A stretch of DNA of 64,000 nt, from NCBI GenBank assembly GCA_033558025.1, contig JAUCEF010000005.1:5146001-5210000 (forward strand), written 5' to 3'. The DNA is from Phytophthora sp. 'mugwort' (Eukaryota; Oomycota; Peronosporomycetes; Peronosporales; Peronosporaceae). The position numbers and the translations under genes are program-made. Below are positions 1-12,598 of this stretch, in pieces (positions within the stretch are counted from its first letter, which is position 1; each line of letters opens with the position of its first letter). The notes beneath the pieces are model-generated. The model had not been told where the DNA came from. It searched no databases and worked only from the letters and a program-made list of their open reading frames with translations.

Positions 1-370
1 AGCAAGAGCGAGTAGAGTAACGACAGAAAAGCAAAATTCCCAAACCGGGACTCGAACCCGGGTCGCGTGGGTGAATCCTAACCGCCTAGACTATTTGGGA
101 GCACCTCGCTTAGCCAACCCAAAACACAAACACGCTCTTTACGCTACCGCTGCCTGGGATGAACGCACATCACAAGCACTTCCACCTCTGCTATCGCGCC
201 GCGCACCTGCTGAGAACACATACACGTCCGTACAGTCGACACCGGCCCGAATCGGCCTCGTCAACGACGTATCATTACCACGCCCTCACCAAGACAACGC
301 ATACCTGCCACGCACTTTCCACAGCTGCAGTGCATTCTGAGTATAGCAAGAGCGAGTAGAGTAACGACAG

Positions 371-380
371 AAAAGCAAAA
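371..380 (-). terminator. Pol III oligo-T terminator of the reference copy, with backup tract
   Basis: Immediately after discriminator A the minus strand reads TTTT (377-380), then GC, then a second TTTT (371-374). Five loci (lower ends 10083, 23352, 26831, 28228, 29960) have lost one T from the first tract, leaving TTT and relying on the second. Confidence 0.88.
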
Positions 381-391
381 TTCCCAAACCG

Positions 392-402
392 GGACTCGAA
401 CC
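392..402 (-). promoter_or_regulatory. Pol III B box of the reference tRNA-Glu copy
   Basis: GGTTCGAGTCC on the minus strand matches GGTTCGANTCC exactly. This is the main TFIIIC contact. It is retained in intact copies and in 96 of 102 remnants; the six remnants with the T-arm deletion read GGTCCGAGTCC instead. Confidence 0.9.
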
Positions 403-434
403 CGGGTCGCGTGGGTGAAAGCCACGTATCCTAA

Positions 435-446
435 CCGCCTAGACTA
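435..446 (-). promoter_or_regulatory. Pol III A box of the reference tRNA-Glu copy
   Basis: TAGTCTAGGCGG on the minus strand fits the A-box consensus TRGYNNARNNGG at every position. It lies outside the 9-bp deletion, so short units retain it. No further upstream promoter element (such as a TATA box) is obvious. Confidence 0.9.
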
Positions 447-453
447 TTTGGGA

Positions 454-734
454 GCACCTCGCTTAGCCAACCCAAAACACAAACACGCTCTTTACGCTAC
501 CGCTGCCTGGGATGAACGCACATCACAAGCACTTCCACCTCTGCTATCGCGCCGCGCACCTGCTGAGAACACATACACGTCCGTACAGTCGACACCGGCC
601 CGAATCGGCCTCGTCAACGACGTATCATTACCACGCCCTCACCAAGACAACGCATACCTGCCACGCACTTTCCGCAGCTGCAGTGCATTCTAAGTATAGC
701 AAGAGCGAGTAGAGTAACGACAGAAAAGCAAAAT
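454..734. repeat. Reference 281-bp spacer of the array unit
   Basis: This is the DNA between the tRNA bodies of units 2 and 3. On the plus strand it starts with gcacctcgcttagccaaccc and ends with the terminator region of the next tRNA. I see no second RNA gene, no TATA-like element and no recognisable protein. It contains the palindromic gcagctgc core in ttccGc copies and a GC-rich imperfect inverted repeat (ggcccgaatcggcc). Most point differences between units fall here. Two plus-strand frames stay open across much of the unit, but the unit length is not a multiple of three, so they do not join into one long frame. Confidence 0.85.
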
Positions 735-806
735 TCCCAAACCGGGACTCGAACCCGGGTCGCGTGGGTGAAAGCCACGTATCCTAACCGCCTAGACTAT
801 TTGGGA
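735..806 (-). tRNA. trnE(UUC): tRNA-Glu (UUC), array unit 3
   Basis: Complete body. Haplotype G-C-A-C-GA, plus a private change ctcaTcaag. It is one of only two intact copies carrying the G allele at m1. Confidence 0.93.
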
Positions 807-3800
807 GCACCTCGCTTAGCCAACCCAGAACACAAACACGCTCTTTACGCTACCGCTGCCTGGGATGAACGCACATCACAAGCACTTCCACCTCTGCTAT
901 CGCGCCGCGCACCTGCTGAGAACACATACACGTCCGTACAGTCGACACCGGCCCGAATCGGCCTCGTCAACGACGTATCATTACCACGCCCTCATCAAGA
1001 CAACGCATACCTGCCACGCACTTTCCACAGCTGCAGTGCATTCTGAGTATAGCAAGAGCGAGTAGAGTAACGACAGAAAAGCAAAATTCCCAAACCGGGA
1101 CTCGAACCCGGGTCGCGTGGGTGAATCCTAACCGCCTAGACTATTTGGGAGCACCTCGCTTAGCCAACCCAAAACACAAACACGCTCTTTACGCTACCGC
1201 TGCCTGGGATGAACGCACATCACAAGCACTTCCACCTCTGCTATCGCGCCGCGCACCTGCTGAGAACACATACACGTCCGTACAGTCGACACCGGCCCGA
1301 ATCGGCCTCGTCAACGACGTATCATTACCACGCCCTCACCAAGACAACGCATACCTGCCACGCACTTTCCGCAGCTGCAGTGCATTCTAAGTATAGCAAG
1401 AGCGAGTAGAGTAACGACAGAAAAGCAAAATTCCCAAACCGGGACTCGAACCCGGGTCGCGTGGGTGAATCCTAACCGCCTAGACTATTTGGGAGCACCT
1501 CGCTTAGCCAACCCAGAACACAAACACGCTCTTTACGCTACCGCTGCCTGGGATGAACGCACATCACAAGCACTTCCACCTCTGCTATCGCGCCGCGCAC
1601 CTGCTGAGAACACATACACGTCCGTACAGTCGACACCGGCCCGAATCGGCCTCGTCAACGACGTATCATTACCACGCCCTCACCAAGACAACGCATACCT
1701 GCCACGCACTTTCCGCAGCTGCAGTGCATTCTGAGTATAGCAAGAGCGAGTAGAGTAACGACAGAAAAGCAAAATTCCCAAACCGGGACTCGAACCCGGG
1801 TCGCGTGGGTGAATCCTAACCGCCTAGACTATTTGGGAGCACCTCGCTTAGCCAACCCAAAACACAAACACGCTCTTTACGCTACCGCTGCCTGGGATGA
1901 ACGCACATCACAAGCACTTCCACCTCTGCTATCGCGCCGCGCACCTGCTGAGAACACATACACGTCCGTACAGTCGACACCGGCCCGAATCGGCCTCGTC
2001 AACGACGTATCATTACCACGCCCTCACCAAGACAACGCATACCTGCCACGCACTTTCCACAGCTGCAGTGCATTCTGAGTATAGCAAGAGCGAGTAGAGT
2101 AACGACAGAAAAGCAAAATTCCCAAACCGGGACTCGAACCCGGGTCGCGTGGGTGAATCCTAACCGCCTAGACTATTTGGGAGCACCTCGCTTAGCCAAC
2201 CCAAAACACAAACACGCTCTTTACGCTACCGCTGCCTGGGATGAACGCACATCACAAGCACTTCCACCTCTGCTATCGCGCCGCGCACCTGCTGAGAACA
2301 CATACACGTCCGTACAGTCGACACCGGCCCGAATCGGCCTCGTCAACGACGTATCATTACCACGCCCTCACCAAGACAACGCATACCTGCCACGCACTTT
2401 CCACAGCTGCAGTGCATTCTGAGTATAGCAAGAGCGAGTAGAGTAACGACAGAAAAGCAAAATTCCCAAACCGGGACTCGAACCCGGGTCGCGTGGGTGA
2501 ATCCTAACCGCCTAGACTATTTGGGAGCACCTCGCTTAGCCAACCCAAAACACAAACACGCTCTTTACGCTACCGCTGCCTGGGATGAACGCACATCACA
2601 AGCACTTCCACCTCTGCTATCGCGCCGCGCACCTGCTGAGAACACATACACGTCCGTACAGTCGACACCGGCCCGAATCGGCCTCGTCAACGACGTATCA
2701 TTACCACGCCCTCACCAAGACAACGCATACCTGCCACGCACTTTCCGCAGCTGCAGTGCATTCTGAGTATAGCAAGAGCGAGTAGAGTAACGACAGAAAA
2801 GCAAAATTCCCAAACCGGGACTCGAACCCGGGTCGCGTGGGTGAATCCTAACCGCCTAGACTATTTGGGAGCACCTCGCTTAGCCAACCCAGAACACAAA
2901 CACGCTCTTTACGCTACCGCTGCCTGGGATGAACGCACATCACAAGCACTTCCACCTCTGCTATCGCGCCGCGCACCTGCTGAGAACACATACACGTCCG
3001 TACAGTCGACACCGGCCCGAATCGGCCTCGTCAACGACGTATCATTACCACGCCCTCACCAAGACAACGCATACCTGCCACGCACTTTCCGCAGCTGCAG
3101 TGCATTCTGAGTATAGCAAGAGCGAGTAGAGTAACGACAGAAAAGCAAAATTCCCAAACCGGGACTCGAACCCGGGTCGCGTGGGTGAATCCTAACCGCC
3201 TAGACTATTTGGGAGCACCTCGCTTAGCCAACCCAAAACACAAACACGCTCTTTACGCTACCGCTGCCTGGGATGAACGCACATCACAAGCACTTCCACC
3301 TCTGCTATCGCGCCGCGCACCTGCTGAGAACACATACACGTCCGTACAGTCGACATCGGCCCGAATCGGCCTCGTCAACGACGTATCATTACCACGCCCT
3401 CACCAAGACAACGCATACCTGCCACGCACTTTCCGCAGCTGCAGTGCATTCTATGTATAGCAAGAGCGAGTAGAGTAACGACAGAAAAGCAAAATTCCCA
3501 AACCGGGACTCGAACCCGGGTCGCGTGGGTGAATCCTAACCGCCTAGACTATTTGGGAGCACCTCGCTTAGCCAACCCAAAACACAAACACGCTCTTTAC
3601 GCTACCGCTGCCTGGGATGAACGCACATCACAAGCACTTCCACCTCTGCTATCGCGCCGCGCACCTGCTGAGAACACATACACGTCCGTACAGTCGACAC
3701 CGGCCCGAATCGGCCTCGTCAACGACGTATCATTACCACGCCCTCACCAAGACAACGCATACCTGCCACGCACTTTCCGCAGCTGCAGTGCATTCTGAGT

Positions 3801-4871
3801 ATAGCAAGAGCGAGTAGAGTAACGACAGAAAAGCAAAATTCCCAAACCGGGACTCGAACCCGGGTCGCGTGGGTGAATCCTAACCGCCTAGACTATTTGG
3901 GAGCACCTCGCTTAGCCAACCCAGAACACAAACACGCTCTTTACGCTACCGCTGCCTGGGATGAACGCACATCACAAGCACTTCCACCTCTGCTATCGCG
4001 CCGCGCACCTGCTGAGAACACATACACGTCCGTACAGTCGACACCGGCCCGAATCGGCCTCGTCAACGACGTATCATTACCACGCCCTCACCAAGACAAC
4101 GCATACCTGCCACGCACTTTCCGCAGCTGTAGTGCATTCTGAGTATAGCAAGAGCGAGTAGAGTAACGACAGAAAAGCAAAATTCCCAAACCGGGACTCG
4201 AACCCGGGTCGCGTGGGTGAATCCTAACCGCCTAGACTATTTGGGAGCACCTCGCTTAGCCAACCCAAAACACAAACACGCTCTTTACGCTACCGCTGCC
4301 TGGGATGAACGCACATCACAAGCACTTCCACCTCTGCTATCGCGCCGCGCACCTGCTGAGAACACATACACGTCCGTACAGTCGACATCGGCCCGAATCG
4401 GCCTCGTCAACGACGTATCATTACCACGCCCTCACCAAGACAACGCATACCTGCCACGCACTTTCCGCAGCTGTAGTGCATTCTGAGTATAGCAAGAGCG
4501 AGTAGAGTAACGACAGAAAAGCAAAATTCCCAAACCGGGACTCGAACCCGGGTCGCGTGGGTGAATCCTAACCGCCTAGACTATTTGGGAGCACCTCGCT
4601 TAGCCAACCCAGAACACAAACACGCTCTTTACGCTACCGCTGCCTGGGATGAACGCACATCACAAGCACTTCCACCTCTGCTATCGCGCCGCGCACCTGC
4701 TGAGAACACATACACGTCCGTACAGTCGACACCGGCCCGAATCGGCCTCGTCAACGACGTATCATTACCACGCCCTCACCAAGACAACGCATACCTGCCA
4801 CGCACTTTCCGCAGCTGCAGTGCATTCTATGTATAGCAAGAGCGAGTAGAGTAACGGCAGAAAAGCAAAAT

Positions 4872-4929
4872 TCCCAAACCGGGACTCGGACCCGCGTGGG
4901 TGAATCCTAACCGCCTAGACTATTTGGGA
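4872..4929 (-). pseudogene. Doubly deleted tRNA-Glu remnant (58 nt), unit 15
   Basis: Besides the 9-bp anticodon deletion, 5 bp are missing at the variable-loop/T-stem junction, and the T-loop reads GGTCCGAG instead of GGTTCGAG. The B box is damaged and the T-stem shortened, so Pol III recruitment should be weakened. The terminator is TTTT. Confidence 0.9.
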
Positions 4930-5554
4930 GCACCTCGCTTAGCCAACCCAAAACACAAACACGCTCTTTACGCTACCGCTGCCTGGGATGAACGCACATC
5001 ACAAGCACTTCCACCTCTGCTATCGCGCCGCGCACCTGCTGAGAACACATACACGTCCGTACAGTCGACACCGGCCCGAATCGGCCTCGTCAACGACGTA
5101 TCATTACCACGCCCTCACCAAGACAACGCATACCTGCCACGCACTTTCCACAGCTGCAGTGCATTCTGAGTATAGCAAGAGCGAGTAGAGTAACGACAGA
5201 AAAGCAAAATTCCCAAACCGGGACTCGAACCCGGGTCGCGTGGGTGAATCCTAACCGCCTAGACTATTTGGGAGCACCTCGCTTAGCCAACCCAAAACAC
5301 AAACACGCTCTTTACGCTACCGCTGCCTGGGATGAACGCACATCACAAGCACTTCCACCTCTGCTATCGCGCCGCGCACCTGCTGAGAACACATACACGT
5401 CCGTACAGTCGACACCGGCCCGAATCGGCCTCGTCAACGACGTATCATTACCACGCCCTCACCAAGACAACGCATACCTGCCACGCACTTTCCACAGCTG
5501 CAGTGCATTCTGAGTATAGCAAGAGCGAGTAGAGTAACGACAGAAAAGCAAAAT

Positions 5555-5626
5555 TCCCAAACCGGGACTCGAACCCGGGTCGCGTGGGTGAAAGCCACGT
5601 ATCCTAACCGCCTAGACTATTTGGGA
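5555..5626 (-). tRNA. trnE(UUC): tRNA-Glu (UUC), array unit 17
   Basis: Complete body; first of six consecutive intact units (17-22), the longest intact run seen. Haplotype A-C-G-C-GA. Confidence 0.94.
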
Positions 5627-5907
5627 GCACCTCGCTTAGCCAACCCAAAACACAAACACGCTCTTTACGCTACCGCTGCCTGGGATGAACGCACATCACA
5701 AGCACTTCCACCTCTGCTATCGCGCCGCGCACCTGCTGAGAACACATACACGTCCGTACAGTCGACACCGGCCCGAATCGGCCTCGTCAACGACGTATCA
5801 TTACCACGCCCTCACCAAGACAACGCATACCTGCCACGCACTTTCCGCAGCTGCAGTGCATTCTGAGTATAGCAAGAGCGAGTAGAGTAACGACAGAAAA
5901 GCAAAAT

Positions 5908-5979
5908 TCCCAAACCGGGACTCGAACCCGGGTCGCGTGGGTGAAAGCCACGTATCCTAACCGCCTAGACTATTTGGGA
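5908..5979 (-). tRNA. trnE(UUC): tRNA-Glu (UUC), array unit 18
   Basis: Complete body. Haplotype A-C-G-C-GA. Confidence 0.94.
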
Positions 5980-6260
5980 GCACCTCGCTTAGCCAACCCA
6001 AAACACAAACACGCTCTTTACGCTACCGCTGCCTGGGATGAACGCACATCACAAGCACTTCCACCTCTGCTATCGCGCCGCGCACCTGCTGAGAACACAT
6101 ACACGTCCGTACAGTCGACACCGGCCCGAATCGGCCTCGTCAACGACGTATCATTACCACGCCCTCACCAAGACAACGCATACCTGCCACGCACTTTCCG
6201 CAGCTGCAGTGCATTCTGAGTATAGCAAGAGCGAGTAGAGTAACGACAGAAAAGCAAAAT

Positions 6261-6332
6261 TCCCAAACCGGGACTCGAACCCGGGTCGCGTGGGTGAAAG
6301 CCACGTATCCTAACCGCCTAGACTATTTGGGA
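6261..6332 (-). tRNA. trnE(UUC): tRNA-Glu (UUC), array unit 19
   Basis: Complete body. Haplotype A-C-A-C-GA. Confidence 0.94.
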
Positions 6333-6613
6333 GCACCTCGCTTAGCCAACCCAAAACACAAACACGCTCTTTACGCTACCGCTGCCTGGGATGAACGCAC
6401 ATCACAAGCACTTCCACCTCTGCTATCGCGCCGCGCACCTGCTGAGAACACATACACGTCCGTACAGTCGACACCGGCCCGAATCGGCCTCGTCAACGAC
6501 GTATCATTACCACGCCCTCACCAAGACAACGCATACCTGCCACGCACTTTCCACAGCTGCAGTGCATTCTGAGTATAGCAAGAGCGAGTAGAGTAACGAC
6601 AGAAAAGCAAAAT

Positions 6614-6685
6614 TCCCAAACCGGGACTCGAACCCGGGTCGCGTGGGTGAAAGCCACGTATCCTAACCGCCTAGACTATTTGGGA
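6614..6685 (-). tRNA. trnE(UUC): tRNA-Glu (UUC), array unit 20
   Basis: Complete body. Haplotype A-C-A-C-GA. Confidence 0.94.
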
Positions 6686-6966
6686 GCACCTCGCTTAGCC
6701 AACCCAAAACACAAACACGCTCTTTACGCTACCGCTGCCTGGGATGAACGCACATCACAAGCACTTCCACCTCTGCTATCGCGCCGCGCACCTGCTGAGA
6801 ACACATACACGTCCGTACAGTCGACACCGGCCCGAATCGGCCTCGTCAACGACGTATCATTACCACGCCCTCACCAAGACAACGCATACCTGCCACGCAC
6901 TTTCCACAGCTGCAGTGCATTCTGAGTATAGCAAGAGCGAGTAGAGTAACGACAGAAAAGCAAAAT

Positions 6967-7038
6967 TCCCAAACCGGGACTCGAACCCGGGTCGCGTGGG
7001 TGAAAGCCACGTATCCTAACCGCCTAGACTATTTGGGA
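6967..7038 (-). tRNA. trnE(UUC): tRNA-Glu (UUC), array unit 21
   Basis: Complete body. Haplotype A-T-G-C-GA. Confidence 0.94.
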
Positions 7039-7319
7039 GCACCTCGCTTAGCCAACCCAAAACACAAACACGCTCTTTACGCTACCGCTGCCTGGGATGA
7101 ACGCACATCACAAGCACTTCCACCTCTGCTATCGCGCCGCGCACCTGCTGAGAACACATACACGTCCGTACAGTCGACATCGGCCCGAATCGGCCTCGTC
7201 AACGACGTATCATTACCACGCCCTCACCAAGACAACGCATACCTGCCACGCACTTTCCGCAGCTGCAGTGCATTCTGAGTATAGCAAGAGCGAGTAGAGT
7301 AACGACAGAAAAGCAAAAT

Positions 7320-7391
7320 TCCCAAACCGGGACTCGAACCCGGGTCGCGTGGGTGAAAGCCACGTATCCTAACCGCCTAGACTATTTGGGA
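7320..7391 (-). tRNA. trnE(UUC): tRNA-Glu (UUC), array unit 22
   Basis: Complete body; last of the six-unit intact run. Haplotype A-C-G-C-GA followed by acgGcag. Confidence 0.94.
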
Positions 7392-8360
7392 GCACCTCGC
7401 TTAGCCAACCCAAAACACAAACACGCTCTTTACGCTACCGCTGCCTGGGATGAACGCACATCACAAGCACTTCCACCTCTGCTATCGCGCCGCGCACCTG
7501 CTGAGAACACATACACGTCCGTACAGTCGACACCGGCCCGAATCGGCCTCGTCAACGACGTATCATTACCACGCCCTCACCAAGACAACGCATACCTGCC
7601 ACGCACTTTCCGCAGCTGCAGTGCATTCTGAGTATAGCAAGAGCGAGTAGAGTAACGGCAGAAAAGCAAAATTCCCAAACCGGGACTCGAACCCGGGTCG
7701 CGTGGGTGAATCCTAACCGCCTAGACTATTTGGGAGCACCTCGCTTAGCCAACCCAAAACACAAACACGCTCTTTACGCTACCGCTGCCTGGGATGAACG
7801 CACATCACAAGCACTTCCACCTCTGCTATCGCGCCGCGCACCTGCTGAGAACACATACACGTCCGTACAGTCGATACCGGCCCGAATCGGCCTCGTCAAC
7901 GACGTATCATTACCACGCCCTCACCAAGACAACGCATACCTGCCACGCACTTTCCACAGCTGCAGTGCATTCTGAGTATAGTAAGAGCGAGTAGAGTAAC
8001 GACAGAAAAGCAAAATTCCCAAACCGGGACTCGAACCCGGGTCGCGTGGGTGAATCCTAACCGCCTAGACTATTTGGGAGCACCTCGCTTAGCCAACCCA
8101 AAACACAAACACGCTCTTTACGCTACCGCTGCCTGGGATGAACGCACATCACAAGCACTTCCACCTCTGCTATCGCGCCGCGCACCTGCTGAGAACACAT
8201 ACACGTCCGTACAGTCGACACCGGCCCGAATCGGCCTCGTCAACGACGTATCATTATCACGCCCTCACCAAGACAACGCATACCTGCCACGCACTTTCCG
8301 CAGCTGCAGTGCATTCTGAGTATAGCAAGAGCGAGTAGAGTAACGACAGAAAAGCAAAAT

Positions 8361-8432
8361 TCCCAAACCGGGACTCGAACCCGGGTCGCGTGGGTGAAAG
8401 CCACGTATCCTAACCGCCTAGACTATTTGGGA
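8361..8432 (-). tRNA. trnE(UUC): tRNA-Glu (UUC), array unit 25
   Basis: Complete body flanked by short units. Haplotype A-C-A-C-GA. Confidence 0.94.
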
Positions 8433-9401
8433 GCACCTCGCTTAGCCAACCCAAAACACAAACACGCTCTTTACGCTACCGCTGCCTGGGATGAACGCAC
8501 ATCACAAGCACTTCCACCTCTGCTATCGCGCCGCGCACCTGCTGAGAACACATACACGTCCGTACAGTCGACACCGGCCCGAATCGGCCTCGTCAACGAC
8601 GTATCATTACCACGCCCTCACCAAGACAACGCATACCTGCCACGCACTTTCCACAGCTGCAGTGCATTCTGAGTATAGCAAGAGCGAGTAGAGTAACGAC
8701 AGAAAAGCAAAATTCCCAAACCGGGACTCGAACCCGGGTCGCGTGGGTGAATCCTAACCGCCTAGACTATTTGGGAGCACCTCGCTTAGCCAACCCAAAA
8801 CACAAACACGCTCTTTACGCTACCGCTGCCTGGGATGAACGCACATCACAAGCACTTCCACCTCTGCTATCGCGCCGCGCACCTGCTGAGAACACATACA
8901 CGTCCGTACAGTCGACACCGGCCCGAATCGGCCTCGTCAACGACGTATCATTACCACGCCCTCACCAAGACAACGCATACCTGCCACGCACTTTCCACAG
9001 CTGCAGTGCATTCTGAGTATAGTAAGAGCGAGTAGAGTAACGACAGAAAAGCAAAATTCCCAAACCGGGACTCGAACCCGGGTCGCGTGGGTGAATCCTA
9101 ACCGCCTAGACTATTTGGGAGCACCTCGCTTAGCCAACCCAAAACACAAACACGCTCTTTACGCTACCGCTGCCTGGGATGAACGCACATCACAAGCACT
9201 TCCACCTCTGCTATCGCGCCGCGCACCTGCTGAGAACACATACACGTCCGTACAGTCGACACCGGCCCGAATCGGCCTCGTCAACGACGTATCATTACCA
9301 CGCCCTCACCAAGACAACGCATACCTGCCACGCACTTTCCACAGCTGCAGTGCATTCTGAGTATAGCAAGAGCGAGTAGAGTAACGACAGAAAAGCAAAA
9401 T

Positions 9402-9473
9402 TCCCAAACCGGGACTCGAACCCGGGTCGCGTGGGTGAAAGCCACGTATCCTAACCGCCTAGACTATATGGGA
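9402..9473 (-). tRNA. trnE(UUC): tRNA-Glu (UUC) with acceptor-stem mismatch, array unit 28
   Basis: The anticodon arm is complete, but the plus strand reads ctatAtggga instead of ctattTggga. Position 6 of the acceptor is therefore U facing U67, a mismatch in an otherwise invariant stem. The upstream spacer has the 10-bp deletion; haplotype A-C-G-C-AT. It may be impaired in processing or charging. Confidence 0.8.
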
Positions 9474-9744
9474 GCACCTCGCTTAGCCAACCCAAAACAC
9501 AAACACGCTCTTTACGCTACCGCTGCCTGGGATGAACGCACATCACAAGCACTTCCACCTCTGCTATCGCGCCGCGCACCTGCTGAGAACACATACACGT
9601 CCGTACAGTCGACACCGGCCCGAATCGGCCTCGTCAACGACGTATCATTACCACGCCCTCACCATACCTGCCACGCACTTTCCGCAGCTGCAGTGCATTC
9701 TATGTATAGCAAGAGCGAGTAGAGTAACGGCAGAAAAGCAAAAT

Positions 9745-9802
9745 TCCCAAACCGGGACTCGGACCCGCGTGGGTGAATCCTAACCGCCTAGACTATTTGG
9801 GA
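9745..9802 (-). pseudogene. Doubly deleted tRNA-Glu remnant (58 nt), unit 29
   Basis: Same 5-bp T-arm deletion and B-box change as unit 15, with a TTTT terminator. It follows the intact unit 28 that has the acceptor mismatch. Confidence 0.9.
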
Positions 9803-10426
9803 GCACCTCGCTTAGCCAACCCAAAACACAAACACGCTCTTTACGCTACCGCTGCCTGGGATGAACGCACATCACAAGCACTTCCACCTCTGCTATCGCG
9901 CCGCGCACCTGCTGAGAACACATACACGTCCGTACAGTCGACATCGGCCCGAATCGGCCTCGTCAACGACGTATCATTACCACGCCCTCACCAAGACAAC
10001 GCATACCTGCCACGCACTTTCCGCAGCTGTAGTGCATTCTGAGTATAGCAAGAGCGAGTAGAGTAACGACAGAAAAGCAAATTCCCAAACCGGGACTCGA
10101 ACCCGGGTCGCGTGGGTGAATCCTAACCGCCTAGACTATTTGGGAGCACCTCGCTTAGCCAACCCAAAACACAAACACGCTCTTTACGCTACCGCTGCCT
10201 GGGATGAACGCACATCACAAGCACTTCCACCTCTGCTATCGCGCCGCGCACCTGCTGAGAACACATACACGTCCGTACAGTCGACACCGGCCCGAATCGG
10301 CCTCGTCAACGACGTATCATTACCACGCCCTCACCAAGACAACGCATACCTGCCACGCACTTTCCACAGCTGCAGTGCATTCTGAGTATAGCAAGAGCGA
10401 GTAGAGTAACGACAGAAAAGCAAAAT

Positions 10427-10498
10427 TCCCAAACCGGGACTCGAACCCGGGTCGCGTGGGTGAAAGCCACGTATCCTAACCGCCTAGACTATTTGGGA
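10427..10498 (-). tRNA. trnE(UUC): tRNA-Glu (UUC), array unit 31
   Basis: Complete body. Haplotype A-T-G-C-AT. Confidence 0.94.
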
Positions 10499-10779
10499 GC
10501 ACCTCGCTTAGCCAACCCAAAACACAAACACGCTCTTTACGCTACCGCTGCCTGGGATGAACGCACATCACAAGCACTTCCACCTCTGCTATCGCGCCGC
10601 GCACCTGCTGAGAACACATACACGTCCGTACAGTCGACATCGGCCCGAATCGGCCTCGTCAACGACGTATCATTACCACGCCCTCACCAAGACAACGCAT
10701 ACCTGCCACGCACTTTCCGCAGCTGCAGTGCATTCTATGTATAGCAAGAGCGAGTAGAGTAACGGCAGAAAAGCAAAAT

Positions 10780-10851
10780 TCCCAAACCGGGACTCGAACC
10801 CGGGTCGCGTGGGTGAAAGCCACGTATCCTAACCGCCTAGACTATTTGGGA
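10780..10851 (-). tRNA. trnE(UUC): tRNA-Glu (UUC), array unit 32
   Basis: Complete body. Haplotype A-C-A-C-GA. Confidence 0.94.
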
Positions 10852-11820
10852 GCACCTCGCTTAGCCAACCCAAAACACAAACACGCTCTTTACGCTACCG
10901 CTGCCTGGGATGAACGCACATCACAAGCACTTCCACCTCTGCTATCGCGCCGCGCACCTGCTGAGAACACATACACGTCCGTACAGTCGACACCGGCCCG
11001 AATCGGCCTCGTCAACGACGTATCATTACCACGCCCTCACCAAGACAACGCATACCTGCCACGCACTTTCCACAGCTGCAGTGCATTCTGAGTATAGCAA
11101 GAGCGAGTAGAGTAACGACAGAAAAGCAAAATTCCCAAACCGGGACTCGAACCCGGGTCGCGTGGGTGAATCCTAACCGCCTAGACTATTTGGGAGCACC
11201 TCGCTTAGCCAACCCAAAACACAAACACGCTCTTTACGCTACCGCTGCCTGGGATGAACGCACATCACAAGCACTTCCACCTCTGCTATCGCGCCGCGCA
11301 CCTGCTGAGAACACATACACGTCCGTACAGTCGACATCGGCCCGAATCGGCCTCGTCAACGACGTATCATTACCACGCCCTCACCAAGACAACGCATACC
11401 TGCCACGCACTTTCCGCAGCTGCAGTGCATTCTATGTATAGCAAGAGCGAGTAGAGTAACGGCAGAAAAGCAAAATTCCCAAACCGGGACTCGAACCCGG
11501 GTCGCGTGGGTGAATCCTAACCGCCTAGACTATTTGGGAGCACCTCGCTTAGCCAACCCAAAACACAAACACGCTCTTTACGCTACCGCTGCCTGGGATG
11601 AACGCACATCACAAGCACTTCCACCTCTGCTATCGCGCCGCGCACCTGCTGAGAACACATACACGTCCGTACAGTCGACACCGGCCCGAATCGGCCTCGT
11701 CAACGACGTATCATTACCACGCCCTCACCAAGACAACGCATACCTGCCACGCACTTTCCACAGCTGCAGTGCATTCTGAGTATAGCAAGAGCGAGTAGAG
11801 TAACGACAGAAAAGCAAAAT

Positions 11821-11892
11821 TCCCAAACCGGGACTCGAACCCGGGTCGCGTGGGTGAAAGCCACGTATCCTAACCGCCTAGACTATTTGGGA
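11821..11892 (-). tRNA. trnE(UUC): tRNA-Glu (UUC), array unit 35
   Basis: Complete body; starts a run of four intact units. Haplotype A-C-G-C-GA. Confidence 0.94.
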
Positions 11893-12173
11893 GCACCTCG
11901 CTTAGCCAACCCAAAACACAAACACGCTCTTTACGCTACCGCTGCCTGGGATGAACGCACATCACAAGCACTTCCACCTCTGCTATCGCGCCGCGCACCT
12001 GCTGAGAACACATACACGTCCGTACAGTCGACACCGGCCCGAATCGGCCTCGTCAACGACGTATCATTACCACGCCCTCACCAAGACAACGCATACCTGC
12101 CACGCACTTTCCGCAGCTGCAGTGCATTCTGAGTATAGCAAGAGCGAGTAGAGTAACGACAGAAAAGCAAAAT

Positions 12174-12245
12174 TCCCAAACCGGGACTCGAACCCGGGTC
12201 GCGTGGGTGAAAGCCACGTATCCTAACCGCCTAGACTATTTGGGA
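12174..12245 (-). tRNA. trnE(UUC): tRNA-Glu (UUC), array unit 36
   Basis: Complete body. Haplotype A-C-G-C-GA. Confidence 0.94.
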
Positions 12246-12526
12246 GCACCTCGCTTAGCCAACCCAAAACACAAACACGCTCTTTACGCTACCGCTGCCT
12301 GGGATGAACGCACATCACAAGCACTTCCACCTCTGCTATCGCGCCGCGCACCTGCTGAGAACACATACACGTCCGTACAGTCGACACCGGCCCGAATCGG
12401 CCTCGTCAACGACGTATCATTACCACGCCCTCACCAAGACAACGCATACCTGCCACGCACTTTCCGCAGCTGCAGTGCATTCTGAGTATAGCAAGAGCGA
12501 GTAGAGTAACGACAGAAAAGCAAAAT

Positions 12527-12598
12527 TCCCAAACCGGGACTCGAACCCGGGTCGCGTGGGTGAAAGCCACGTATCCTAACCGCCTAGACTATTTGGGA
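12527..12598 (-). tRNA. trnE(UUC): tRNA-Glu (UUC), array unit 37
   Basis: Complete body. Haplotype A-T-G-C-GA. Confidence 0.94.

Larger units (their letters stand above)
382..453 (-). tRNA. trnE(UUC): tRNA-Glu (UUC), array unit 2; reference copy
   Basis: Read on the minus strand, the 72-nt cloverleaf has a 7-bp acceptor (TCCCAAA/TTTGGGA), bases TA at 8-9, and a 4-bp D-stem (GTCT/GGAT, with two G-U pairs) closing loop AGGCGGTTA. The 5-bp anticodon stem CGTGG/CCACG encloses loop CTTTCAC, giving anticodon TTC (Glu). The variable loop is CGAC and the T-arm is CCGGG/CCCGG with loop TTCGAGT. The discriminator is A and no CCA is encoded, as in eukaryotic genes. There is no intron. A box 435-446 and B box 392-402 match the Pol III consensus, and a TTTT terminator follows directly. 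Spacer haplotype A-C-G-C-AA. Confidence 0.96.

Noticed and set aside
71..340. Plus-strand ORFs of 89-95 codons repeated in every array unit
   Set aside because: They begin inside the antisense of the tRNA body and change their first codons according to the 9-bp deletion. The open frame is a by-product of the spacer, and substitutions in it show no synonymous bias that I can see.
159..359. Second overlapping ORF of 66 codons in every unit
   Set aside because: It lies in another frame of the same spacer, with His/Arg/Ser/Thr-rich low-complexity composition, and matches no protein family I know.
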